Counted from the first letter of the stretch, positions 1 through 7,764 are shown. The stretch is DNA of 14,489 bases from Oscillospiraceae bacterium (GCA_029098085.1 JAQXNQ010000113.1:1-14489), one strand, 5' to 3'. Made by a program: numbers and translations. Notes: generated by a model not told the origin, from the sequence alone.

Positions 1-180
1 GATCTGCTCCAGCTCATTCTCTTTATCGTCCACCACAATGGTGACGCAGGAAACGGCGGGATCCGCCGTGGTGCCCACAGCCAGGCTGTCGATGTTGAAG
101 CCCCGGCGGGCAAACAGTCCCGTGATCCTGGAAAGGACGCCGGCATGGTTCTCTACCAGAACAGAAAGAGTGTGCTTCAT
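1..180 (-). CDS. ilvN: Acetolactate synthase small (regulatory) subunit, N-terminal part
   Basis: Only the first 60 codons are present; the gene runs off the low-coordinate edge. The protein begins MKHTLSVLVENHAGVLSRIT and continues with GLFARRGFNIDSLAVG, the usual start of the IlvN/IlvH ACT domain. In this family the subunit binds the IlvB catalytic subunit, stimulates it and confers valine feedback inhibition. The asparagine in VENHAGVLSR and the glycines of the first beta-alpha turn, which line the effector site in known IlvH proteins, are present. The ATG is preceded by AAAGGAGG at 6 nt, and this site overlaps the ilvB stop codon, so the two are translationally coupled with an 11-nt gap. 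Identity is very secure despite the truncation; the symbol ilvH would be equally valid. Confidence 0.95.
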   Translation of the reverse strand, partial: MKHTLSVLVENHAGVLSRITGLFARRGFNIDSLAVGTTADPAVSCVTIVVDDKENELEQI

Positions 181-191
181 GTCGTCCTCCT

Positions 192-1820
192 TTACAGGGT
201 GGTCTCCAGCGGATCCACCATGGCCTCCAGCAGGAAGGGGCCTTCCGCCTCCAGCAGCTGCCGCAGGGCATCATCGATCTCACTGTTTTTATGAATCCGC
301 AGGGAGGGGATGTTGTAAGCGGCGGCCAGCTTGGCGAAATCCGGGCTTCCGTCCAGAAAGACGGCAGTCAGGTTGTTGTCATAAACGGCGGTCTGATGCT
401 CCCGCACCATGCCGAGACGGTTGTTGGAAAAGACCACCGTCTTGACCGGCAGCCGGTGCTGCACCAGCGTGGCCAGCTCCATCGAGCACATCTGGAGGGA
501 GCCGTCGCCGCAGACCGCAATGGTCTGACGGTCGGGACAGGCGGCTTTGGCGCCCATGGCAGCGGGCAGGCTGTAGCCCATGGTGCCCATGCCGCCGGAG
601 GTGAGAAACCGTCCCCGGCGAACCGCGAATTCATTGGCCGACCACATCTGGTTCTGTCCCACGTCCGAGACGATGATGGCGTCTTCGTCCGCCATGGCGT
701 TGAGCTGATGCATCAGCAGCTTGGGATTGACATATCCGTCCCGGAGACCGTAGTCGGGGTGATACTTTTTCTGCACCCCCCGCAGCTCCTCCAGCCAGTC
801 CTGCCAGCCCTGCTCGGCGCCGGGCTGAATCCCTTCGGCCAGCTGGCTGAGGATCTGCCGGATATCGCCCACCACGGGGATATCCACCCCCAGGTTTTTG
901 CCAATCTCGGCCGGGTCAATGTCCATATGAATAATCTTTTTCTGACGGGCCAGCACATCCGGCGACGGAATGGCCCGATCGGCCACCCGGGAGCCTGCCA
1001 GAATCAGCAGATCCGCCTGATGGACGGCGTAGTTGGCCGGTTTGATGCCGTGCATGCCGATCATGCCCAGCCGCAGGCTGCAGTCGGAGGGAACGGCGCC
1101 GATGCCCATCAGGGTATTGACCACCGGAATCTGTGTCTTTTCGGCAAAGGCCAGCAGCTCCTTCTCCGCACCGGCGCTGAAGATGCCGCCTCCGGCGATG
1201 ATCAGCGGGCGCTTTGCCTCGGCAATGGCGGCAGCGGCCTTTTTAATCTGGCCGGGATGGCCCTTGCTGGTGGGCTTGTAGGAGCGGATGCTCACTTCCT
1301 CCGGATAGGTGAAATCCACCTGCATTTTCTGCACGTCCATCGGAATATCGATCAGCACGGGGCCGGGACGGCCGGTACCGGCTATGTAGAAGGCTTCCTT
1401 AAACACCCGGGCCACCTCTTTGGGATCCTTCAGCAGATAGCTGTGTTTGATAAAGGGCTCGCAGGCGCCGGTGATATCCACCTCCTGGAACACATCGCTG
1501 CCCAGCAGGTTGGACACCACCTGACCGGTGATGATCACCATGGGGATGGAGTCCATATAGGCGGTGGAAATGCCGGTGATCAGATTGGTGGCGCCGGGGC
1601 CCGAGGTGACAACACAGACCGCCGGTTTCCCGGTCATCCGGGCGTAGCCGTTGGCGGCGTGACCGGCATTCTGCTCGGTGCGCACCAGAATATGACGGAT
1701 ATCGGAACGGGAAAGAGCATCGTAAAAAGGACAGATGGTCGCGCCCGGGTAGCCGAAGAGCACCTCAACACCCTCCTGCTCCAGACAGGACACCATTGCT
1801 TCGCTGACCGTGGTGAGCAC
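192..1820 (-). CDS. ilvB: Acetolactate synthase large (catalytic) subunit
   Basis: This ThDP-, FAD- and Mg-dependent enzyme condenses two pyruvates to 2-acetolactate, or pyruvate with 2-oxobutyrate, at the entry to valine/leucine/isoleucine synthesis. Three family domains are visible: an N-terminal ThDP pyrimidine domain with the catalytic glutamate in RTEQNAGHAANGYAR (Glu about 49), a central FAD-associated domain (about 190-330, ending IIHMDIDPAEIGKN), and a C-terminal ThDP-PP domain with GGMGTMGYSLPAAMGAK and the GDGS...NN metal/diphosphate motif (about 438-467). At 542 aa it is of normal length. I chose the GTG at 1820 because AGGGAGGTG lies 7 nt upstream; an upstream in-frame TTG at 1844 has no ribosome site and would put that Shine-Dalgarno inside the gene. 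It is followed directly by ilvN. A promoter and structured leader lie upstream. Confidence 0.97.
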   Translation of the reverse strand: MLTTVSEAMVSCLEQEGVEVLFGYPGATICPFYDALSRSDIRHILVRTEQNAGHAANGYARMTGKPAVCVVTSGPGATNLITGISTAYMDSIPMVIITGQVVSNLLGSDVFQEVDITGACEPFIKHSYLLKDPKEVARVFKEAFYIAGTGRPGPVLIDIPMDVQKMQVDFTYPEEVSIRSYKPTSKGHPGQIKKAAAAIAEAKRPLIIAGGGIFSAGAEKELLAFAEKTQIPVVNTLMGIGAVPSDCSLRLGMIGMHGIKPANYAVHQADLLILAGSRVADRAIPSPDVLARQKKIIHMDIDPAEIGKNLGVDIPVVGDIRQILSQLAEGIQPGAEQGWQDWLEELRGVQKKYHPDYGLRDGYVNPKLLMHQLNAMADEDAIIVSDVGQNQMWSANEFAVRRGRFLTSGGMGTMGYSLPAAMGAKAACPDRQTIAVCGDGSLQMCSMELATLVQHRLPVKTVVFSNNRLGMVREHQTAVYDNNLTAVFLDGSPDFAKLAAAYNIPSLRIHKNSEIDDALRQLLEAEGPFLLEAMVDPLETTL

Positions 1821-1836
1821 CCTGCAGCACCTCCCT

Positions 1837-1972
1837 GAAATCAAAGTCTGTAGGCTGACCCTTGACCGGTTCCCGCCGGACGGGACGGTTTTTCAGCGGC
1901 ATCATACCAGTCCGCAAGAGGTATGATGACTAAAACGGGTCTGGAAATGCCCTCTCTGCCGGAGAGGGCTTT
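1837..1972 (-). promoter_or_regulatory. Structured 5' leader of ilvBN (three successive hairpins)
   Basis: The untranslated leader between the predicted start of transcription (about 1972) and the ilvB ribosome site can form three hairpins in a row. H1 (about 1949-1970) has an 8-bp arm GCCCTCTC with a 5-nt loop. H2 (1900-1928) has a perfect 9-bp arm CATCATACC/GGTATGATG with an 11-nt loop. H3 (about 1863-1889) pairs ACCG-TCCCG with CGGGA-CGGT. GCGG in the H2 loop (1912-1915) could pair with CCGC just 3' of the stem (1896-1899), giving a pseudoknot. No T-box motif was found and H3 is not followed by a T run, so a transcriptional terminator is not evident. Regulation by branched-chain amino acid supply is inferred from the gene downstream. 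Confidence 0.5.
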
Positions 1973-1978
1973 TTGACT

Positions 1979-2007
1979 ATTATAACGCGGACGGAGCATC
2001 CCGTCAA
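1979..2007 (-). promoter_or_regulatory. Sigma-A promoter of ilvBN
   Basis: On the minus strand, TTGACG (2002-2007) and TATAAT (1979-1984) are separated by exactly 17 nt. One mismatch to consensus over 12 positions makes this among the best promoters in the window. Transcription would begin near 1972, giving a leader of about 150 nt before the ilvB GTG. Confidence 0.85.
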
Positions 2008-2009
2008 GT

Positions 2010-2045
2010 AAAAAGCGCAGGCTTTTCCGCCGAAAAGCCATTTTT
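2010..2045 (-). terminator. Hairpin terminator upstream of the ilv promoter (possibly bidirectional)
   Basis: GGCTTTTC (2020-2027) and GAAAAGCC (2032-2039) form a perfect 8-bp stem with a 4-nt loop. On the minus strand it is followed, after 5 nt, by five Ts that run up to the ilv promoter; on the plus strand it is followed by ATTTTT. It would insulate ilvBN from transcripts coming out of ftsH and the palindromic gap. The spacing from stem to T run on the minus strand is longer than ideal. Confidence 0.5.
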
Positions 2046-2324
2046 GTGAAAAACCCGCAAAAATTCTCTTTTTCGTAAAAGCAGCTGCAAACAAATGCCC
2101 TCGCTTTCCCTGCGGGAAAGCTGCAAGAACGCAAGCGTTCTTGCGCGTGAGTGCGTCTTCTTTACGTTTGTTTATAACGGGCGCTTCCAGACCAAGGCCG
2201 AAGGCCGTGTCCGGGACCCGCAAGGAGCAAGCCCCTTGACCCATAATCCTTGGCAACACATTGGAAGGTATTCTTTATTTGTGCAAGTCGCTAATCAGCA
2301 GTAATTTTATCGACATGCTGAAAC
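2041..2324. repeat. Palindrome-rich intergenic stretch between ftsH and the ilv promoter
   Basis: No convincing gene is seen in these roughly 280 bases. They hold a cluster of near-perfect inverted repeats: GCTTTCCC/GGGAAAGC with a 3-nt loop (2103-2121), GCAAGAACGC/GCGTTCTTGC with a 2-nt spacer (2123-2144), AAGGCC repeats around 2194-2206, and CAAGG/CCTTG around 2221-2238. On the minus strand GCCAAGG near 2250 could also pair with CCTTGGT near 2195. Open frames crossing it have no ribosome site and an unprotein-like composition. Short pieces recur in the same order in the gap upstream of rnjA. This could be a dispersed intergenic element or a structured RNA downstream of ftsH; the sequence alone does not decide. 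Confidence 0.45.
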
Positions 2325-2344
2325 GCCCTCCCCGGAGGGAGGGC
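2321..2344 (-). terminator. Hairpin just after ftsH, weak terminator candidate
   Basis: GCCCTCC (2325-2331) and GGAGGGC (2338-2344) form a 7-bp GC stem with a 6-nt loop starting 7 nt after the ftsH stop. On the minus strand it is followed only by CGTTTC, so the T run is poor. It may act as a 3'-end stabiliser or a leaky terminator. Confidence 0.4.
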
Positions 2345-2351
2345 ATCAGCG

Positions 2352-4295
2352 TCAGTTCAAAAGGCTGCTGTAAGGATCGGAGGTGCTGTCCGCGTCCGAA
2401 GCCTCAGAAGAGGGCTCCTCTGCAGGTGCCGCAGCCGGCACCACCGGTGCGCCGGAGGCGTCCATTTCGCCCTTCATCAGCTGCTGGAAGGCGGTTTCGT
2501 CCACCTTCTCATTCTGAATCAGGTACTGGGCCACCAGATGCAGCTGATCCATGTGCTGGGTCAGAATCTGCTCGGCGGTGTCATAGCCCGTTTCCACAAT
2601 CCGGCGAATCTCATCGTCGATCTCGGAAGCGACCTGCTCGGAATAGTTGCGGATATTGTTGATATCCCGGCCCAGGAAGACCTCGCCCTCATCCTGTCCG
2701 TAGACAATGGGGCCCAGCTTGTCGCTGAAGCCGTAGCGGGTCACCATGCCGCGTGCCATCTTGGTCGCCCGCTCCAGGTCATTGGAAGCGCCGGTGGAAA
2801 TGTCATCCAGCACCAGAGCCTCCGCCACACGGCCGCCCAGCAGGGTCACGATCTGCTCTTCCATCTCCCGCTTGCCCATATAGCTCTTGTCGTGCTCGGG
2901 CAGGGACAGGGTGTAGCCGCCGGCCATACCCCGGGGAATGATGGAGATTTCGTGCACCGGATCCTGAGTTCCGCTGTAATAGGTGGTAATGGCGTGGCCC
3001 GCCTCATGGTAGGCCGTGATTTTCTTTTCCTTCTCGGAGATCACTCTGGATCGCTTTTCGGGGCCGGCCACCACCTTGATGGTGGCTTCCTCGATATCCT
3101 TGAGGATAATGGCCTTGCGTCCCTTGCGGGCAGCCAGCAGAGCGGCCTCGTTCATCAGGTTTTCCAGATCCGCGCCTGTAAAGCCCGCCGTGGTCTTGGC
3201 GATCACCGACAGATCCACATCAAAGCCCAGAGGCTTGTTGCGGGAATGCACCTTGAGGATTTCCTCGCGGCCCTTGACATCGGGATAGCTGACCACGATC
3301 TGACGGTCAAACCGTCCGGGACGCAGCAGCGCCGGGTCGAGGATATCCCGCCGGTTGGTGGCAGCGATAACGATGATGCCTTCGTTGTTGCTGAAGCCGT
3401 CCATCTCCACCAGCAGCTGGTTCAGGGTCTGCTCCCGTTCGTCGTGTCCGCCGCCCAGGCCTGCGCCTCTGTGACGGCCCACGGCGTCGATCTCATCGAT
3501 GAAGATAATGGCAGGAGCGTTCTTCTTGGCCTGTTCAAACAGATCCCGGACACGGGAAGCGCCCACGCCCACGAACATCTCCACAAAATCGGAGCCGGAA
3601 ATGGAGAAGAACGGAACGCCCGCTTCTCCGGCCACGGCCCGAGCCAGCAGGGTTTTGCCGGTGCCGGGAGGGCCCATCAGCAGCACGCCCTTGGGAATGC
3701 GCGCGCCCAGCTCGTTGAACTTCTTTGGATATTTGAGGAAATCCACGATCTCGGCCAGCTCTTCCTTCTCCTCGTCGGCGCCCGCCACCTCGGCAAAGGT
3801 GGTCTTTTTGCCCATCTGCGCCGGATTCTTCAGGTTGGCCTTGCCGAACTGATTGAGCTTGCCGCCGCCGTTGGCCTGCTTGAACATGAAGTACCAGAGC
3901 ACGCCCATGCTCACAATCATCAGCAGATAGGGCACAAGGCTCCACAGCCAGCTGTTGTCGGACGCCCGGATCCATTCATACTCCATCCGCGCGTCGGGAT
4001 GCTCCTCATTGTACTGGTCGATGGCAGGCTGCACCTGATCCAGAAAATAAGCGGGAGCCGCCAGCCGGTACACGATCGGCGTCTTCTGATCCTTCAGCTG
4101 CAGCGTCAGCTCGCCGGTGCCCAGATCCAGCTGGTATTTCTCCACCTTCTGGTCCTCAAACATATAGACGATCTCGGAATAGGTATAGCTTTTCTGCTGG
4201 GGGGTCATCATCTTCATCAGGAAGGAAGACATGACCACCATAAAGGCGATCACAGCGATCATGATGACAATGGAGACGCCTCTTTTTTTCTGCAA
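2352..4295 (-). CDS. ftsH: ATP-dependent zinc metalloprotease FtsH
   Basis: This membrane-anchored AAA+ protease extracts and degrades damaged membrane proteins and short-lived regulators. From the N-terminus: TM helix 1 (about 8-27), an extracytoplasmic domain (about 35-115), TM helix 2 (about 118-138), the AAA module with Walker A GPPGTGKT (about 208-215), Walker B IIFIDEIDAVG (about 263-273) and second region of homology AATNRRDILDPALLRPGRFDR, then the M41 peptidase with HEAGH (about 430-434) and the SNDLERAT segment carrying the third zinc ligand. At 647 aa the length is normal. The start is the TTG at 4295, 8 nt after AAAGGAG; the GTG at 4304 overlaps that ribosome site and is unlikely. 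The C-terminus is Ala/Pro/Glu/Ser-rich and probably disordered. It follows hpt by 47 nt, the classic tilS-hpt-ftsH order. Confidence 0.98.
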   Translation of the reverse strand: MQKKRGVSIVIMIAVIAFMVVMSSFLMKMMTPQQKSYTYSEIVYMFEDQKVEKYQLDLGTGELTLQLKDQKTPIVYRLAAPAYFLDQVQPAIDQYNEEHPDARMEYEWIRASDNSWLWSLVPYLLMIVSMGVLWYFMFKQANGGGKLNQFGKANLKNPAQMGKKTTFAEVAGADEEKEELAEIVDFLKYPKKFNELGARIPKGVLLMGPPGTGKTLLARAVAGEAGVPFFSISGSDFVEMFVGVGASRVRDLFEQAKKNAPAIIFIDEIDAVGRHRGAGLGGGHDEREQTLNQLLVEMDGFSNNEGIIVIAATNRRDILDPALLRPGRFDRQIVVSYPDVKGREEILKVHSRNKPLGFDVDLSVIAKTTAGFTGADLENLMNEAALLAARKGRKAIILKDIEEATIKVVAGPEKRSRVISEKEKKITAYHEAGHAITTYYSGTQDPVHEISIIPRGMAGGYTLSLPEHDKSYMGKREMEEQIVTLLGGRVAEALVLDDISTGASNDLERATKMARGMVTRYGFSDKLGPIVYGQDEGEVFLGRDINNIRNYSEQVASEIDDEIRRIVETGYDTAEQILTQHMDQLHLVAQYLIQNEKVDETAFQQLMKGEMDASGAPVVPAAAPAEEPSSEASDADSTSDPYSSLLN

Positions 4296-4342
4296 GCAGA
4301 TCACTCCTTTCAGTATATTTTAAGAGAAATATTCCGAACGAT

Positions 4343-4882
4343 TCATTTCTCGTACACGCTTCGTTTCAGCACGCCGATATAGGGAAGGTTGCGGTACTGC
4401 TCATCGTAGTCCAGTCCGTATCCCACCACAAACTCATCCGGCACCGAGAAGCAGCAGTAATCGGGGCTCAGCGGCACCACACGGCGCTCCGGCTTATCCA
4501 GCAGAGTGGCAATCCGGATGGAAGCGGTTCCCCGCTCCGCAAGGAGCTTGGTGATATAGTGCAGCGTCTTGCCGCTGTCCAGAATATCCTCCACGATCAG
4601 CAGATCTACATTGTGCAGGTCGATGTCCAGATCCTTGATGATCTTGACCACGCCGCTGGACGAGGATCCGGAGCCGTAGCTGGACACGCACATGAAGTCA
4701 ATGCGGCAGGGCAGATCGATGGCCCGCATCAGGTCGGCCATAAATACCACTGAGCCCTTCAGCACACTGACCATCATCAGGTTTTTGCCCTGATAATCCC
4801 GGGTGATCTGAGCGCCCAGCTCCTTGACCTTGGCCGCAATCTCCTCTTCCGACAGAAGTACTCTTTCGATATCGTCGCACAT
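4343..4882 (-). CDS. hpt: Hypoxanthine (guanine) phosphoribosyltransferase
   Basis: Purine salvage enzyme that joins hypoxanthine or guanine to PRPP to make IMP or GMP in the cytoplasm. The 179-aa product has the type I phosphoribosyltransferase fold: the LKGS loop (about 41-44), the flexible loop around SSYGSGSSSSG, and the PRPP motif LLIVEDILDSGKTL (about 94-107). DKPERR and the DEFVVGYGLDYDEQYRNLPYIGVL tail are typical of bacterial HPRT. I took the ATG at 4882. An in-frame TTG two codons upstream (4888) has slightly better spacing to an AAAGG, so the true start may be there. It lies 43 nt after tilS and 47 nt before ftsH, the same order as in Bacillus subtilis, where HprT is reported to bind TilS and affect ftsH expression. 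The symbol hprT is equivalent. Confidence 0.95.
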   Translation of the reverse strand: MCDDIERVLLSEEEIAAKVKELGAQITRDYQGKNLMMVSVLKGSVVFMADLMRAIDLPCRIDFMCVSSYGSGSSSSGVVKIIKDLDIDLHNVDLLIVEDILDSGKTLHYITKLLAERGTASIRIATLLDKPERRVVPLSPDYCCFSVPDEFVVGYGLDYDEQYRNLPYIGVLKRSVYEK

Positions 4883-4925
4883 AATCAAATTCCCAGCCTT
4901 TCCGGCCCACTCAGCTGCGGGCCTG

Positions 4926-6365
4926 TCATTCACACGAAGGCAGCTTCCGAAAAGCCAGCAGCACCCGGGTGGTCCGTTCCGGACGGATCTGCACCCGACG
5001 GTCTGCTTCAAAGCCCTCCGCCCAGAAAACGGAACCGTCATCCGCCACCACCAGCCGCGTCTGCCGCTCCAGGGCGGTCAGTCCCTTTTCGGAAAACAGT
5101 TTTTTCAGCGTCCGCCCGCCCCGGGAGGGCTGCGCCAGCACATCTCCTGCCTGACGGGGGCGAAAATTCAGACTACCGATTATTGTATCATAATCCACCG
5201 CGAAAAATAATAAGTTTTCATAAACTTTTTGCAAGTTTATCCAATCTTTGGCAGTAATCACCTGTAACCAGAGCTTTTTTTCCTGCCGCCGCGGCAGATT
5301 ATCCAAACAAATGATCTGCTCAATGGTGACTTCCCGCCGCATTCCGTCCGCCAACGGCGCAGCCGGAACGGAAACCGCCGGAAAAATCACCTCGGTCGTC
5401 CTCTCCGGCCGCAGAAGGCCCCGCCGCACCGTAAAGAAGCTGCCGGGCTGCAGCTCCAGCCGTCCCTGCCCTGCCCGGATCAGCTCCGCCAGCGCAAGGA
5501 CATTTTTCCGGTCCACCGGCAGACCCTCCTGCCGGAGCATCCGGGCGCAGCTCCTCCAGAGCAGCGCATCATGGGCCGCTGCCAGCGGGGCGGTATCCAG
5601 CCCCTCTTCCCTGCGGGCAGCCTGCAGCAGGACATCGGTCTGCTGCTCCAGATAATCCCGGTCCGCTTCCAGCTCCTGCCGCTGCCGGAGAAGGTTCTCC
5701 TCCGCCCCGTCGTTGATCTGCCGCAGGGCCGGCACCACCTCCAGCCGGATCCGGTTGCGGGCATAGCGGGGATCCCGGTTGGTGCTGTCCTCCACAAAGG
5801 AAAGGCCGCACCGGCGGCAGTACTCCTCCACCATCTCCCGGGTGCAGCGCAGCAGCGGCCGGATGATCTCTCCCCGCTGCTCCGGAATGCCGCAGAGGCC
5901 GTCCAGGCCGGTGCCACGCGCCATGCGGAACAGCACCGTCTCCAGATCGTCGGACAGGGTATGCGCAGTGGCAATCCGAATTCTGCCTTCAGGCAGGCGC
6001 TGCCGGGCCGCTTCTGCCGCCTCTTCAAACAGGCGGTACCGCTCTTCCCGGCCGCAGGCCTCCAGAGACAGGCCTCTTTCCCGGGCCAGTCCGGCAATAT
6101 CCGCCCGCCGCAGGGTCAGCGGAATTCCCCGCTCCCGGCAGAAGCCGCGGACAAACTCCTCGTCCCGGCCGCTCTCCTCCCCCCGCAGGGTGTGGTTGAG
6201 GTGCACCGCCTCCACCGTCAGTTCCAGCCGCTGCCGGTTCTGCCAGAGGTAATGGAGCAGACTCACCGAATCCGCCCCGCCGGAAAAGCCCACCACCACA
6301 TGACAGCCCCTGACCAGCTTCTCCGGAAACCGGCTCTCCAGACGGTCAGCGGGCGGGCGGCGCAT
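4926..6365 (-). CDS. tilS: tRNA(Ile)-lysidine synthase TilS
   Basis: TilS ligates lysine to C34 of the CAU-anticodon tRNA-Ile, using ATP, so that it reads AUA as isoleucine and not methionine; it is essential. The N-terminal PP-loop ATPase motif SGGADS lies at about 28-33 within HVVVGFSGGADSVSLLHYL, followed by HLNHTLRG, typical of the family. A helical linker with QRQELEADRDYLEQQ and the C-terminal TilS_C domain (FRPRQAGDVLAQPSRGGRTLKKLFSEKGL onward) complete a normal-length protein of 479 aa. ATG 6365 and an adjacent GTG at 6368 share the same GGAG upstream, so the start is uncertain by one codon. It overlaps the end of dnaB by 20 nt. Codons near 5170-5245 are conspicuously AT-rich. Confidence 0.96.
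   Translation of the reverse strand: MRRPPADRLESRFPEKLVRGCHVVVGFSGGADSVSLLHYLWQNRQRLELTVEAVHLNHTLRGEESGRDEEFVRGFCRERGIPLTLRRADIAGLARERGLSLEACGREERYRLFEEAAEAARQRLPEGRIRIATAHTLSDDLETVLFRMARGTGLDGLCGIPEQRGEIIRPLLRCTREMVEEYCRRCGLSFVEDSTNRDPRYARNRIRLEVVPALRQINDGAEENLLRQRQELEADRDYLEQQTDVLLQAARREEGLDTAPLAAAHDALLWRSCARMLRQEGLPVDRKNVLALAELIRAGQGRLELQPGSFFTVRRGLLRPERTTEVIFPAVSVPAAPLADGMRREVTIEQIICLDNLPRRQEKKLWLQVITAKDWINLQKVYENLLFFAVDYDTIIGSLNFRPRQAGDVLAQPSRGGRTLKKLFSEKGLTALERQTRLVVADDGSVFWAEGFEADRRVQIRPERTTRVLLAFRKLPSCE
5182..5234 (-). promoter_or_regulatory. Possible internal promoter for hpt-ftsH within tilS
   Basis: An AT-rich patch inside the otherwise GC-rich tilS holds promoter-like sequences on the minus strand. 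TTGCAA (5229-5234) and TATTAT (5207-5212) are 16 nt apart. A little further down, TGATACAAT (5182-5190) looks like an extended -10 element. Either would start an RNA about 300 nt before hpt. AT-rich sequence produces such matches by chance, so this is a tentative call. Confidence 0.3.
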
Positions 6366-7737
6366 CACGGGTCATCTCCAGATTGGAGAAACGGGTGTAC
6401 TCGCCCTGGAAGCCGATGGGCACATCGCCGGTGGAGCCGTGGCGGTTCTTGGCGACGATGCAGAGGGCGGTGTTCTTGTTGACCGGCTCCTCTCCTTCCT
6501 CGGCGTAATAATCATCTCGGTACAGGAAGAGCACGATGTCGGCGTCCTGCTCGATGGAGCCCGATTCCCGCAGGTCGGACAGCATGGGCCGGTGGCCCTG
6601 CCGCTGCTCGGCCGCACGGGACAGCTGGGACAGACAGATCACCGGTACATTCAGCTCCTTGGCCATGATCTTCAGGCTCCGGGTGATCTGGGAGATCTCC
6701 TGTACCCGGTTTTCGATCCGGCTGCCGGAGGTCATCAGCTGCAGGTAGTCGATGATGATCGCGCCCAGATTCTTCAGCCGCCGGGCCTTGGCCTTGATCT
6801 GCGAGACGGTGATGCCGGCGGTATCGTCCAGATAGATCCGGGTGCCGGACAGCCGCTGGGCGGTCTGGGCCAGCTTGCCCCACTCCTCCGGCTCCAGATG
6901 GCCGGTGCGCAGCTTGTCGCTGGTGATCATGGCGTCGGCGCAGAGCATACGGGAGACAATCTGGGGTGCGGACATTTCCAGCGAAAAGGCAGCGATGTCC
7001 ACATCGGGGTATTTCAGACCCACATTGGAGGCGATGTTCATGGCGAAGGTGGTCTTACCCATGCCGGGACGGGCCGCGATCAGAATCAGGTCCGACTTGT
7101 TCAGGCCGGACAGCAGGGTGTCCAGTCCGGTGAAGCCGGTGGGCAGACCGGTATACCGGCTGTCGGTGCGGGTGTGCATCTGATAGATGTTGTCGTAAAC
7201 GCCGATGATGATCTCGCTGATGGGCTTCAGCTCGGAGCTCTGCCGCCCCTGACGGATATCGTAAATCTTCTGCTCTGCCATGTCCAGCAGCTGGGAAGCG
7301 CTTCCCTCCTCGCCCTGCACCATGCCGGCGATCTCATTGGAGGCGATCAGCAGCTGGCGGAGATAATACTTCTCCACCACGATTTCGCAGTAATGGGGCA
7401 GATTGGCGGTGGAAGGCACCACATCCATCAGATGCAGCAGGTAGGAACGGGCGCTCTGTTCGCTGTCAAACAGCTCCGCTGCCTTGACCTCGTCCATCAG
7501 GGTCACATAGTCAATGGGCCGGGATTCGCTGAACAGCCGGATCATCAGCCGGTACAGCTCCTGATGTCTGTCCACATAAAAAACTTCCGGATTCCGGATC
7601 TGCTCCATCACATCGCTGATCAGCTCAGAGTTGACCAGCACGCAGCCCAGCACCGACTGCTCCGCGTCCAGGCTGTAGGGCTGTCCCCGTCCCGGATCCA
7701 GGGAACCAAAGTCCCGCCCCAAACCGGTGTCCGCCAT
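6346..7737 (-). CDS. dnaB: Replicative DNA helicase DnaB
   Basis: Hexameric helicase that unwinds DNA at the replication fork; it is called DnaC in Bacillus subtilis. The 463-aa protein has the DnaB N-terminal helical domain (about 20-125, PYSLDAEQSVLGCVL at its start), a linker, and a RecA-like C-terminal ATPase with Walker A ARPGMGKTT (about 222-230), FSLEMSA, Walker B IIIDYLQLM (about 327-335), QLSRAAEQR and the LRDLRESGSIEQDAD-type region containing the inter-subunit arginine. No intein or insertion is seen. The ATG at 7737 has AAAGGAGG 7 nt upstream. It lies 86 nt after rplI, with a terminator-like hairpin in the gap, and overlaps tilS at its 3' end. Confidence 0.98.
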   Translation of the reverse strand: MADTGLGRDFGSLDPGRGQPYSLDAEQSVLGCVLVNSELISDVMEQIRNPEVFYVDRHQELYRLMIRLFSESRPIDYVTLMDEVKAAELFDSEQSARSYLLHLMDVVPSTANLPHYCEIVVEKYYLRQLLIASNEIAGMVQGEEGSASQLLDMAEQKIYDIRQGRQSSELKPISEIIIGVYDNIYQMHTRTDSRYTGLPTGFTGLDTLLSGLNKSDLILIAARPGMGKTTFAMNIASNVGLKYPDVDIAAFSLEMSAPQIVSRMLCADAMITSDKLRTGHLEPEEWGKLAQTAQRLSGTRIYLDDTAGITVSQIKAKARRLKNLGAIIIDYLQLMTSGSRIENRVQEISQITRSLKIMAKELNVPVICLSQLSRAAEQRQGHRPMLSDLRESGSIEQDADIVLFLYRDDYYAEEGEEPVNKNTALCIVAKNRHGSTGDVPIGFQGEYTRFSNLEMTRDAPPAR

Positions 7738-7764
7738 GACAAGGCCTCCTTTCGGTATATTGAC

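Noticed and set aside
1861..1895. Plus-strand terminators in the ilv leader (hairpins followed by TTTTT at about 1890 and 1970)
   Set aside because: No plus-strand gene ends here; the stems are explained as leader hairpins H3 and H1 of the minus-strand ilv transcript, and the T runs lie on their 5' side in that direction.
1837..1972. T-box riboswitch in the ilvB leader
   Set aside because: Neither the conserved T-box antiterminator sequence nor a Stem I with a specifier loop could be found; the first hairpin has only a 5-nt loop.
1930..2259. Minus-strand open frame of 109 codons in the ftsH-ilvB gap
   Set aside because: It has no ribosome site, crosses the terminator-like hairpin, several perfect palindromes and the ilv promoter, and its composition is unlike the neighbouring proteins.
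2538..4382. Plus-strand open frame of 614 codons opposite ftsH (similar ones oppose ilvB, dnaB, gdpP and rnjA)
   Set aside because: Long antisense frames arise from high GC at third codon positions; the minus-strand proteins are unmistakable and the plus-strand ones are His/Gly/Gln-rich with no domain.
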